This document shows, in pieces, positions 1 to 5,878 of a stretch of 6,639 nucleotides of DNA (positions are counted from its first letter, which is position 1; every line of letters starts with the position of its first letter). The stretch is from NCBI GenBank assembly GCA_018991295.1, contig JAGKSZ010000176.1:1-6639 (forward strand), in the 5' to 3' direction. The position numbers and the translations under genes were made by a program. This stretch comes from Porphyrobacter sp. Lineage in GTDB: Bacteria; Pseudomonadota; Alphaproteobacteria; Sphingomonadales; Sphingomonadaceae. The notes under the pieces are model-generated. The model was given only the letters and a program-made list of their open reading frames with translations, was not told the origin of the DNA and made no database searches.

Positions 1-121
1 CGGGGGGGTGGGGGTCGAAATGGGGGGTGGGGAAAAAGGGGGGGGCAGGGGGGGGCGGGGTGGGGGGGGGGGGGGGGCGGGGGCGAATGGGGCCGAAAAC
101 GAGGGGGGGGGGGGGGGGGGG
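1..121. other. G-homopolymer, probable low-quality contig edge
   Basis: This stretch is almost entirely G, with scattered other bases. It has an 18-base G run at 103-120 and long runs between 57 and 77. It is far more G-biased than the roughly 65% GC sequence that follows. Read on the minus strand it stays in frame with the gene that begins at 487, and a few codons still resemble the expected protein, so base substitution toward G is more likely than a real repeat. No ORF confined to this stretch should be trusted. Confidence 0.8.
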
Positions 122-487
122 CGGTTCCGGCAGGGCGGGGGTTTCCCGCCACAAGGCACCAAACGCCAGCCGGTTCTTCACCACCCGCGACAATTGCCCC
201 CAGGCCATCGCCCGGCCCAGCGGATTGAGATCGGCTTCAGACTCCAGCGCGGCAATGAGCCGGGTGAGCCTTTCGCGAAAATCTGCGGCGTCTTCCTCGC
301 TGCGCCCGCCATGCTCTGCCGCCTCGGCCCGCGCGCCATAGGGCTTGGCCGCGAGCGCCCACAAGGCGTCGGGATCGAGCGCGGGCGGAGGAAGCCAGCC
401 GCGCTCCCATGCCTTGCCAAGGAAGGCGTTGGCGCGGGTCGCCAGCGGTCCGCGTGCAAGGAGGTGGTCGCGGGAGGGGCGGGCCAT
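1..487 (-). CDS. Probable sulfotransferase, N-terminal part only
   Basis: The minus-strand frame from the ATG at 487-485 is open to the window edge, and 122 residues can be read before the G-rich stretch. The protein begins MARPSRDHLLARGPLATRAN. It contains a charged helical region (EEDAADFRERLTRLIAALE, about residues 64-82) and then NPLGRAMAWGQLSRVVKNRL (about 88-107). This resembles the N-terminal region of sphingomonad sulfotransferase-family proteins as I recall them, in which a PAPS-binding P-loop (GQMRSGTT-like) follows directly. In the degraded part, codons at 103-83 read LVFGPIR, in register with that P-loop. Members of the family transfer sulfate from PAPS to an unknown acceptor; the substrate here cannot be told. 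The start overlaps the purN stop by one base (TGATG), which implies translational coupling and co-transcription with purN. The C-terminal part is missing. The family call rests on remembered similarity and on damaged sequence. Confidence 0.55.
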   Translation of the reverse strand, partial: MARPSRDHLLARGPLATRANAFLGKAWERGWLPPPALDPDALWALAAKPYGARAEAAEHGGRSEEDAADFRERLTRLIAALESEADLNPLGRAMAWGQLSRVVKNRLAFGALWRETPALPEPPPPPPPLVFGPIRPRPPPPPTPPPPAPPFFPTPHFDPHPP

Positions 488-1446
488 CAGAACGCGTCCG
501 CCGCGTCCATCAGCCGCGTCAGGCGCTTGGGTGCAGCGCCGCGCCAGCTGCGCTCCAGCCACTGCGCGACCGCGTCCCAATCTACCCCCGGGCGGTTGAG
601 AATGATGCCGATCCACCCGCTCGCGCCGTAATAGGCGGGCTTGAAATAGATGTCGGGCTGATCTTCGACGAGGCTCAGCAGCTCGTCCATGCCGCCAGTG
701 CGCACGAGGCAGGCGATGTGCGGCGTGCCGTGATGCTGATCGGCGAAATAGGCGAAATATTTGCCGGTCTTCTCCCCGCCGACGCGAAAACCCGGGCTGC
801 CGTGGCTCTCGCGCTCGTCGGTTTCGGGCAGGGCCAGCGCGAGGGCCCGCACACGCGCCAGCAGCGCCGCCGGGTCACGCCAGCGGCTGACATATTCGGC
901 CACGGCGCGCGGATAGAGCTGGTGTTCGGCAAGCTTGACCCGTTCTGCAAGGCTCTCCGCCGTCTCGCCCGGCATGATCGGCACCGCGATCTGCGCCAGC
1001 ACTTCGCCCGCATCGAGTTCCGGCGTGACCAGATGGACGCTGGTGCCGCCATGACTGTCTCCGGCCGCAATGGCGCGGGCGTGGGTATCAAGGCCCTTGT
1101 ACTTGGGCAGAAGCGAGGGGTGGATATTGACCATCCGGCCCGCCCAGCGGCCTGCGAAGCTGTCCGACAGGATGCGCATATAGCCTGCCAGCACGATGTA
1201 CTGCGCGCCTGCCTCCAGCACCGCTGCCTCCATCGCGGCATCGTGCGCCTCGCGGGTCATTCCCTTGTGGGGCAGGGCGAAGGTGGCGATGCCCTCGGCT
1301 GCGGCAAGGGCCAGTCCCTCCGCCTCGGGATTGTTCGAGGCAACCAGCACCACTTCGTAAGGGCAGCCCGCGATCCGGCTGGCATAGACGAGCGCGGCCA
1401 TGTTGGTGCCTGCGCCGGAAATGAGGACGGCGATTTTGGCCTTCAC
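487..1446 (-). CDS. purN: Phosphoribosylglycinamide formyltransferase fused to MmcQ/YjbR-like domain
   Basis: The enzyme formylates GAR with 10-formyl-tetrahydrofolate, the third step of de novo purine synthesis, in the cytoplasm. Residues 1-190 are a full PurN domain. They include the phosphate-binding SGAGTN (10-15), the NIHPSLLPKYKG segment with catalytic N107 and H109, and the LDAG motif with D145, matching E. coli N106, H108 and D144. Free-standing PurN proteins are about 190-220 residues, while this one is 319. Residues from about 192 onward match the MmcQ/YjbR (CyaY-like fold) family: DPAALLARVRALALALPET, then ESHGSPGFRVGG, then KPAYYGASGWIGI near 269-281. The two parts are in one frame with no stop between them. 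The start is GTG, chosen because GGAGG lies 6 bases upstream and the protein begins as PurN proteins do (KIAVLISGAGTN). It follows purM and overlaps the next gene by one base. Confidence 0.93.
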   Translation of the reverse strand: MKAKIAVLISGAGTNMAALVYASRIAGCPYEVVLVASNNPEAEGLALAAAEGIATFALPHKGMTREAHDAAMEAAVLEAGAQYIVLAGYMRILSDSFAGRWAGRMVNIHPSLLPKYKGLDTHARAIAAGDSHGGTSVHLVTPELDAGEVLAQIAVPIMPGETAESLAERVKLAEHQLYPRAVAEYVSRWRDPAALLARVRALALALPETDERESHGSPGFRVGGEKTGKYFAYFADQHHGTPHIACLVRTGGMDELLSLVEDQPDIYFKPAYYGASGWIGIILNRPGVDWDAVAQWLERSWRGAAPKRLTRLMDAADAF

Positions 1447-1450
1447 CTCT

Positions 1451-1540
1451 CCCCTCCCGCTTGCGGGAGGGGCCGGGGGTGGGAGTGCGCAGAAGACAGT
1501 GACTTGCCCACCCCTAACCCCTCCCGCAGGCGGGAGGGGG
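1451..1540. repeat. Inverted pair of palindromic intergenic repeats (REPIN-like)
   Basis: Two copies of one palindromic unit face each other. The first (1451-1472) is CCCCTCCCGC, TT, GCGGGAGGGG. The second (1518-1539) is CCCCTCCCGC, AG, GCGGGAGGGG. Each can form a 10-bp stem with a very short loop. The flanks are also complementary: GGGGTGGG at 1476-1483 pairs with CCCACCCC at 1507-1514 about the same axis of symmetry. Over 1451-1483, 29 of 33 positions pair by Watson-Crick rules with the mirror positions. The element fills 90 of the 105 bases between purM and purN. C-rich and G-rich palindromes of this type are common dispersed repeats in sphingomonad genomes. The inverted-pair layout resembles REPINs of other bacteria, but membership in a mobile family is inferred. 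There is no long T tract, so it is not a classic terminator. Confidence 0.75.
1453..1457 (-). promoter_or_regulatory. purN ribosome binding site inside a hairpin arm
   Basis: On the minus strand GGAGG ends 6 bases before the GTG start of purN, an ideal Shine-Dalgarno spacing. The same bases are part of the 3' arm (GCGGGAGGGG) of a 10-bp palindrome, so the site would be base-paired if the mRNA hairpin forms. Translation of purN may therefore depend on ribosomes or transcription keeping the hairpin open. The motif and spacing are visible in the sequence; the masking is inferred. Confidence 0.6.
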
Positions 1541-1551
1541 ATTTGTGGGCG

Positions 1552-2673
1552 TCACCCCACATGCGTCGCGCTCCAGTCGCTCTTGGCCGCCCATGTTTCG
1601 ATCGAACCGCGCACGGTGCAGCCTTTCTCGCCCGCTTCGATCCGGCCGACCGGGAACACCGTCTCGCCCGCAGCTTCAAGCCGGGCGGTGATCTCCGCCA
1701 CATTCGCCTCGCTCACGGCCAGCACCATGCCGACGCCGCAGTTGAAGGTGCGGGCCATTTCCTCAGGCTCAATATGCCCCTGCGCCTGCAGGAAAGCCAT
1801 CAGGCGCGGCTGGGGCCACAGATCGGCATCGACATGGGCGTGGGCGCCCTGCGGCAGGATGCGCGGGATATTTTCGAGGAGGCCGCCGCCGGTGATGTGC
1901 GCCAGCGCGTTGATGCGGCCTTCGCGGATCAGCGGCAAAAGGCTCGCGACATAGATGCGCGTCGGCGCGATCAGGGCGTCGATCAACAGCTGCTCCTGAT
2001 CGAACAGCGCGGGGCGGTTCAGCTTCCAGGCTTTATCGGCCGCCAGACGGCGCACCAGCGAATAGCCGTTGGAATGGACCCCGCTTGACGCCAGCCCGAG
2101 CAGCACATCGCCCGGGGCCACCTTGTCGCCGGTAAGCTGCTCCCCGCGCTCCACCGCGCCGACACAGAAGCCGGCAAGGTCATAGTCCCCGGCTGCATAC
2201 ATCCCCGGCATTTCCGCTGTCTCGCCGCCGATCAGCGCGCATCCGGCCATCTTGCAGCCTTCCGCAATGCCTGCGATCACGCGTTCCGCTACGCCGTTCT
2301 CCAGCTTGCCGGTGGCGAAATAATCGAGGAAGAACAGCGGCTCGGCGCCCTGAACGATCAGATCGTTGACGCACATGGCGACCAGATCGATGCCGACCGT
2401 ATCGTGCCGGTCATGCTCGATCGCCAGCTTCAGCTTGGTGCCCACGCCATCATTGGCAGCCACCAGCAGCGGATCACGATACCCGGCTGCCTTCGGATCG
2501 AAAAACCCGCCAAAGCCGCCCAGCTCGCTGGTCGCGCCGGGGCGGGCGGTGGCCTTGGCCAGCGGCGCTATGGCCTTGACCAGCGCATTGCCCGCAGCGA
2601 TCGACACCCCCGCATCGGCATAGGTGTAACCGGCGCTTTGCGGCGCGTTCTTGTCGTTTGTCCCCGAAGTCAT
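1552..2673 (-). CDS. purM: Phosphoribosylformylglycinamidine cyclo-ligase (AIR synthetase)
   Basis: PurM closes the imidazole ring, converting FGAM and ATP to AIR, the fifth step of de novo purine synthesis, in the cytoplasm as a dimer. The 373-residue protein has the family's landmarks in order: YTYADAGVSIAAGN (16-29), ELGGFGGFFD (50-59), ANDGVGTKLK (73-82), the nucleotide-binding GGETAEMPGMY (149-159), GVHSNGYSLVR (198-208), and HITGGGLLENIPRILP (259-274). The length is normal for the family. The start chosen is the ATG at 2673-2671. An in-frame ATG 12 bases upstream (2685) would add MAAC, and neither has a convincing ribosome binding site. The reading frame stays open much farther upstream, to 3282, but that part is antisense to another gene and has no PurM similarity. 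It is first in a minus-strand unit with purN and lies divergent from the DUF2066-like gene. Confidence 0.96.
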   Translation of the reverse strand: MTSGTNDKNAPQSAGYTYADAGVSIAAGNALVKAIAPLAKATARPGATSELGGFGGFFDPKAAGYRDPLLVAANDGVGTKLKLAIEHDRHDTVGIDLVAMCVNDLIVQGAEPLFFLDYFATGKLENGVAERVIAGIAEGCKMAGCALIGGETAEMPGMYAAGDYDLAGFCVGAVERGEQLTGDKVAPGDVLLGLASSGVHSNGYSLVRRLAADKAWKLNRPALFDQEQLLIDALIAPTRIYVASLLPLIREGRINALAHITGGGLLENIPRILPQGAHAHVDADLWPQPRLMAFLQAQGHIEPEEMARTFNCGVGMVLAVSEANVAEITARLEAAGETVFPVGRIEAGEKGCTVRGSIETWAAKSDWSATHVG

Positions 2674-2742
2674 GCACGCCGCCATAGCCTTTCGCGCTTG
2701 GAATTCCACTCGCCATTCGGCAAAGGAGACGCGATTTTCCCC
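2674..2742. promoter_or_regulatory. Divergent purM / DUF2066-like spacer
   Basis: These 69 bases lie between two diverging start codons and must hold the promoters of both units unless transcription starts inside a coding region. No clear -35/-10 pair can be named. A palindrome, TGGAATTCCA, lies at 2699-2708 near the centre. AAAGGAGA at 2722-2729 is a likely ribosome binding site for the plus-strand gene, although its 13-14 base distance from the ATG at 2743 is long. GAAAGG, read on the minus strand just before 2685, could serve the alternative purM start. Confidence 0.5.
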
Positions 2743-4032
2743 ATGCGCGCAACGCTGTCCCTTTCCGGCCCCCGTGAGGCCCCCTCCCGACCGGCGCGGC
2801 GCTGGCTGGCGGGCGCCGTGCTGGCGCTGGGACTTATGGGCGGCGGCTTTGCGCTGCTGGCGCAGGTGGCAGGCGAGCGCGGGATCGCGCCCACTGCCGC
2901 CAGCGCGGATATCGAGGTCAAGGGCATCACCGTCGATGTGCAGGGCAAAAGCGCCGAGGATGCGCGCACCAACGGCTGGCGCGAAGCACAGAAAAAGGCA
3001 TGGGAAAAGCTGAAAGGCCCCAAGCTGTCCGACAGCCAGCTGGAGGGCCTTGTATCGGCCATCGTGATCGAGCGCGAACAGCTTGGCCCGCGGCGCTATA
3101 TCGCCACCTTGGGTGTGGTCTTCGATCGCCAGCGTGCAGGCGCCTATCTCGGCGGCGCGGCGCAAGCGACCCGCTCGGCGCCCTTGTTGCTGATCCCGGT
3201 GGTCGAAAGCGGCGGCGCTTACATCACCTTCGAACAGCGCAACCCCTGGCAACGCGCCTGGGCGGAATTCAATCCGGGGCAAAGCCGCATTGATTACGTG
3301 CGCCTGTCGGGTGCGGGGGGCGATTCGCTGCTGGTCAATTTCGGGCAGACCCAGCGCCGCAGCCGCGCATGGTGGCGTTCAACGCTTGATCAATATGGCG
3401 CGACCGATGTGCTGATGGCCTTCGCCCGGCTCGATCACCAGTTCCCCGGCGGACCGGTGAGCGGCACTTTCACGGCGCGTTATGGCCCTGACAGCCGCCC
3501 GCTCGACAGCTTCACCTTGAAGGCCGACAATCCCGATGCTGTGCCCGCGATGCTGGCGCAGGCGGTGGAACGGATGGACCAGACCTTCACCGGCGCACTT
3601 GCGGCAGGCAAGCTTCGGCCTGATCCAAGCCTTCGGATCGGTGCGGGTGGAGCGATCGATCCGGCGATCCAGCGCCTCATCGAAATCGGGCGTGCAGTGC
3701 AGGCGCGGCGCGCTGCCGAGGCCGCGATTGCCAGCGGCGCGGTGCCACGGATCGAGGCGGTGCCGGTCACCGGGATCGAACCGGGCGAAGTGGCCGTTCG
3801 CAACATCACCGTCCAGTTTGCAACGCCTGACGCAGGCGCCTTCGATGCGGCGCTGGGCGCGGTGCGCGGCACCGGCGGAGTGCGCGGCGTGGGCGTCACC
3901 AGCACTGCGATTGGCGGCACTTCGGTTATGAGCGTCGCCTATGCCGGATCGCTCGATGAACTCGCTGCCGCGCTCGAAGCACGCGGGTTTGCCGTGCGGC
4001 GCGGGGCAAACGCGCTCGCCATCAGCCGCTAA
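2743..4032 (+). CDS. Membrane-anchored DUF2066-like protein of the purM-hda neighbourhood
   Basis: The 429-residue protein has a basic N-terminus (about residues 11-20) followed by one hydrophobic segment, WLAGAVLALGLMGGGFALLA (21-40). This is an uncleaved anchor or a signal peptide, so the rest is probably periplasmic. Residues 60-130 (ITVDVQGKSAEDARTNGWREAQ and a following YIATLGVVFDR) resemble the start of DUF2066 proteins, which carry an Ala/Arg-rich helix of this type. The last 80 residues (350-429) look like a beta-alpha-beta-beta-alpha-beta unit similar in outline to heavy-metal-associated domains. They have no CxxC, so metal binding by that route is not expected. No enzyme motif is seen. 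Position is the best support: from memory, DUF2066 genes lie between purM and hda in Pseudomonas, and here hdaA starts 15 bases downstream. The ATG at 2743 was chosen because it directly precedes the hydrophobic segment. Function is unknown. Confidence 0.65.
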   Translation: MRATLSLSGPREAPSRPARRWLAGAVLALGLMGGGFALLAQVAGERGIAPTAASADIEVKGITVDVQGKSAEDARTNGWREAQKKAWEKLKGPKLSDSQLEGLVSAIVIEREQLGPRRYIATLGVVFDRQRAGAYLGGAAQATRSAPLLLIPVVESGGAYITFEQRNPWQRAWAEFNPGQSRIDYVRLSGAGGDSLLVNFGQTQRRSRAWWRSTLDQYGATDVLMAFARLDHQFPGGPVSGTFTARYGPDSRPLDSFTLKADNPDAVPAMLAQAVERMDQTFTGALAAGKLRPDPSLRIGAGGAIDPAIQRLIEIGRAVQARRAAEAAIASGAVPRIEAVPVTGIEPGEVAVRNITVQFATPDAGAFDAALGAVRGTGGVRGVGVTSTAIGGTSVMSVAYAGSLDELAAALEARGFAVRRGANALAISR

Positions 4033-4047
4033 GGGCAGGCAGCCGCG

Positions 4048-4692
4048 ATGGGCGTCCCATCCCAGATTGCCCTGCCATTATCGGCCCGCGGCGCTGCACA
4101 GCGCATCGTGGTCGGCGTTGCCAATGCCGCCGTGATCGAGGCCTTGCAGGCCCCTGAACGCTGGCCCTTCCATGTCGCCGTGCTCACCGGCCCGAAGCGT
4201 TCGGGCAAGAGCCTGCTGGCGCACTGGGCGCAAGCGATGCACGGCGATATCCTTGAAGTGATCGACGATGCGCAGGGCATGGACGAGACGGCGTTGTTCC
4301 ACCGCTGGAACGCCGTGCAGAAGGGCGGCACCCGGGAGGGCGGGGCGCTGCTGCTGGTGGCCGATGCCGATGCCGGCGCGGATGGCTGGCGCATTGCGCT
4401 GCCTGACCTTGCCTCGCGCATTGGCGGATCGCTCCAGCTGGAAATCGGCGCGCCCGATGATCTGATGGCAGGCGAGTTGATCCTCGCCCAAGCCGAGGCG
4501 CGCGGATTGTCCCTGCCCGAAGGCGCGGCCGATTATCTGGTCCCGCGCACCACGCGCAGCTTTGCCGCCATCGAGGCGCTGGTGGCAGCAATCGATCGGA
4601 TATCCCTTGAACGTCAGACGCCTGCCACCATGTCTGTGTGGCGCGCTGCACTGGAGGCCCTGCACGGTCCCGAACAGCAGCGCCTGCTGTAA
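4048..4692 (+). CDS. hdaA: HdaA-type DnaA regulatory inactivator (AAA+ ATPase)
   Basis: Hda proteins bind the DNA-loaded sliding clamp and stimulate ATP hydrolysis by DnaA, so that a new replication round does not start at once. This 214-residue protein begins with QIALPL (6-11), a good match to the clamp-binding motif of Hda (QLxLPL type). The Walker A motif is GPKRSGKS (48-55), and Walker B is VIDDAQ (71-76), followed by ETALFHRWN (80-88), as in DnaA-like ATPases. LPDLASRI (118-125) carries R124 in the position of the DnaA-family LPDLxSR box with its arginine finger. RTTRSFAAIEAL (167-178) fits the sensor 2 helix. There is no DNA-binding domain IV, which separates it from DnaA. AAGGGCAGG ahead of the ATG may serve as ribosome binding site. 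It is 15 bases downstream of the DUF2066-like gene and probably in the same transcript. Confidence 0.9.
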   Translation: MGVPSQIALPLSARGAAQRIVVGVANAAVIEALQAPERWPFHVAVLTGPKRSGKSLLAHWAQAMHGDILEVIDDAQGMDETALFHRWNAVQKGGTREGGALLLVADADAGADGWRIALPDLASRIGGSLQLEIGAPDDLMAGELILAQAEARGLSLPEGAADYLVPRTTRSFAAIEALVAAIDRISLERQTPATMSVWRAALEALHGPEQQRLL

Positions 4693-4748
4693 TGTCTCGC
4701 GCAAGGCCGATTGCATCGGCGGCGCAATGGTGGGAAAAGCGAGGGGCG
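4693..4748 (+). other. hdaA-cysE spacer with a small hairpin
   Basis: This 56-base gap holds a perfect 6-bp stem with a 3-base loop, GCCGAT, TGC, ATCGGC, at 4706-4720. No T tract follows, so termination is unlikely. GAGGGG at 4741-4746 is the probable cysE ribosome binding site. The gap is also open in the cysE frame from an ATG at 4692, so it could be coding if that start is used. Confidence 0.4.
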
Positions 4749-5486
4749 ATGTTTGAACGGCTGATCAGCTATCTGGACTCGGTCCGTGCCCGCGATCCCG
4801 CGCCGCGTTCGCGCTGGGAAATCCTGCTTTATCCCGGCGTCTGGGCCCTGGGATTTCACCGCATCGCCCACTGGCTGTTCGAGGCGAAGCTCTATTTCCT
4901 CGCCCGGTTCGTGAACCATTTTTCGCGCCTGCTGACCGCGATCGACATCCATCCGGGCGCAACCATCGGCAAGAACTTCTTTATCGACCACGGCTTTACC
5001 GTGATCGGTGAGACGGCCGAGATTGGCGACAATGTCACGATCTATCAGTGTGTCACGCTGGGCGGGACCAATCCGGCCAATGGCAAGGGGGGCAAGCGTC
5101 ACCCCACCTTGCGTGACAATGTGATCATCGGTTCGGGCGCGCAGATCATCGGGCCGATCGTGGTGGGTGAGCGTGCCCGCGTGGGCGCCAATGCGGTGGT
5201 CACAGATGATGTGCCCGCCGGGGCGACGATGGTCGGCATCAAGGCCCGTTCGACGCTGGTTCCGGCTGACCAGTGGCTCAGGGAATTCATCCCCTACGGC
5301 ACCCCTTGCGATGATCCGCCGTGCGACGAACAGGGCCGCTCGAACCGCGATTGCGTCGAAAAGCTCGAAGGCGAAATCGCAGGCCTGCGCGAAGAAATGG
5401 CGGCCATGAAGGCGCTGCTGGCCGAGCGCGATGCGCCCGCGCCTGCCCAGCCGGTGCGCGTGCGCAAGAGCGGGACGAAGGATTAG
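4749..5486 (+). CDS. cysE: Serine O-acetyltransferase, short form with added C-terminal coil
   Basis: The enzyme makes O-acetylserine from serine and acetyl-CoA, the first step of cysteine synthesis, in the cytoplasm. Residues 1-65 are helical (RSRWEILLYPGVWALGFHRIAHWLF near 20-44). From 67 onward, hexapeptide repeats form a left-handed beta helix: IHPGATIGKNFFIDHGFTVI (67-86), then EIGDNVTIYQCVTLGG, GKRHP (115-119), IGSGAQIIGPIVVG and VGANAVVTDDVPAGATMVG. D80-H81 and H118 fit the catalytic residues of the family. The short N-terminus places it with EpsC-like forms, not the E. coli type of about 273 residues. The tail after residue 180 is unusual: it holds C187, C192 and C202 and then a likely coiled coil (EKLEGEIAGLREEMAAMKALLAE, about 204-226). 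The ATG at 4749 has GAGG a few bases upstream. An in-frame ATG at 4692 overlaps the hdaA stop (TAATG) and would add 19 residues. Confidence 0.92.
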   Translation: MFERLISYLDSVRARDPAPRSRWEILLYPGVWALGFHRIAHWLFEAKLYFLARFVNHFSRLLTAIDIHPGATIGKNFFIDHGFTVIGETAEIGDNVTIYQCVTLGGTNPANGKGGKRHPTLRDNVIIGSGAQIIGPIVVGERARVGANAVVTDDVPAGATMVGIKARSTLVPADQWLREFIPYGTPCDDPPCDEQGRSNRDCVEKLEGEIAGLREEMAAMKALLAERDAPAPAQPVRVRKSGTKD

Positions 5487-5494
5487 GCACGCCC

Positions 5495-5863
5495 ATGGCC
5501 GCCAACCAGTCGCCCGGGGGGATGCCCGGACAGGTGGTTCCCTTTCCCGCTCGCGGCGCGGATCAGGTCGGCTTTGAACGGCCTGAACTGATGCGCATCC
5601 TCGATCTGTATGGCCGGATGGTCGCTGCCGGAGAATGGCGCGATTATGCGATGGACTTCACCCGCCACGCCGCGACCTTTGCCGCCTTTCGCAGAGCCGC
5701 CGAACGCCCGCAGGCGCGCGTGGAAAAGCGCCCGGCGCTGCGCGGCAAGCAGGGCATGTGGACGCTGTTCGGCGAACACGGTCAGGTGCTGAAGCGCGGG
5801 CATGACCTTGCAGGCGTGCTCGCGCCGATGGAGCGGCGGCTGCTTAAGGCGGTGGAGGATTAG
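5495..5863 (+). CDS. DUF2794 domain-containing protein
   Basis: The 122-residue protein carries the pattern I know from the alphaproteobacterial DUF2794 family: FERPELMRILDLYGRMVAAGEWRDYAMDF (27-55), then FAAFRRAAERPQARVEKRPALRGKQGMW (62-89), and VLKRGHDLAGVL (98-109) near the C-terminus. The first 20 residues are Gly- and Pro-rich and probably disordered. There is no signal peptide or membrane segment, so it is likely cytoplasmic. The family has no established function. The gene starts 8 bases after the cysE stop, which implies co-transcription. No strong ribosome binding site is visible, and a second in-frame ATG (residue 10) directly follows a GGGGGG run. The first ATG is preferred because it gives the tightest junction with cysE. 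Confidence 0.88.
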   Translation: MAANQSPGGMPGQVVPFPARGADQVGFERPELMRILDLYGRMVAAGEWRDYAMDFTRHAATFAAFRRAAERPQARVEKRPALRGKQGMWTLFGEHGQVLKRGHDLAGVLAPMERRLLKAVED

Positions 5864-5878
5864 GCAGATTGTTGCCTA
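5861..5878. terminator. Small palindrome joining two convergent stop codons
   Basis: TAGGCA (5861-5866) and TGCCTA (5873-5878) form a 6-bp stem around GATTGT. The first TAG is the stop of the DUF2794 gene, and the complementary TAG is the stop of the minus-strand DUF4328-like gene, so both stops sit in the stem. It is the only symmetric structure at this convergent junction. The stem is short and there is no T tract on either side, so any terminator role would be weak and is speculative. Confidence 0.25.

Noticed and set aside
178..459. Minus-strand 93-codon frame overlapping the sulfotransferase
   Set aside because: The frame beginning at 487 is continuous with the purN stop, has plausible composition and matches a known family. 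This one is a shifted reading of the same bases.
8..631. Gly-rich plus-strand open frames from the left edge
   Set aside because: The glycine content comes from the G runs, and the rest is antisense to the sulfotransferase and purN.
1451..1540. CRISPR array or riboswitch in the purM-purN gap
   Set aside because: There are only two repeat units, in inverted orientation with one spacer, and no known purine riboswitch core. A palindromic intergenic repeat explains it.
409..2088. Plus-strand open frame of 559 codons across purN and purM
   Set aside because: It is antisense to two clearly recognised enzymes, runs through the intergenic repeat pair, and shows no recognisable domain. Long antisense frames are expected in GC-rich DNA.
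2674..3282. Upstream extension of the purM frame, giving a 576-residue protein
   Set aside because: The added part lies antisense to the DUF2066-like gene and has no PurM similarity. Normal PurM length is reached from the start at 2673.
4706..4720. Terminator between hdaA and cysE
   Set aside because: The 6-bp stem is not followed by a T tract and the gap is short, so read-through into cysE is more likely.
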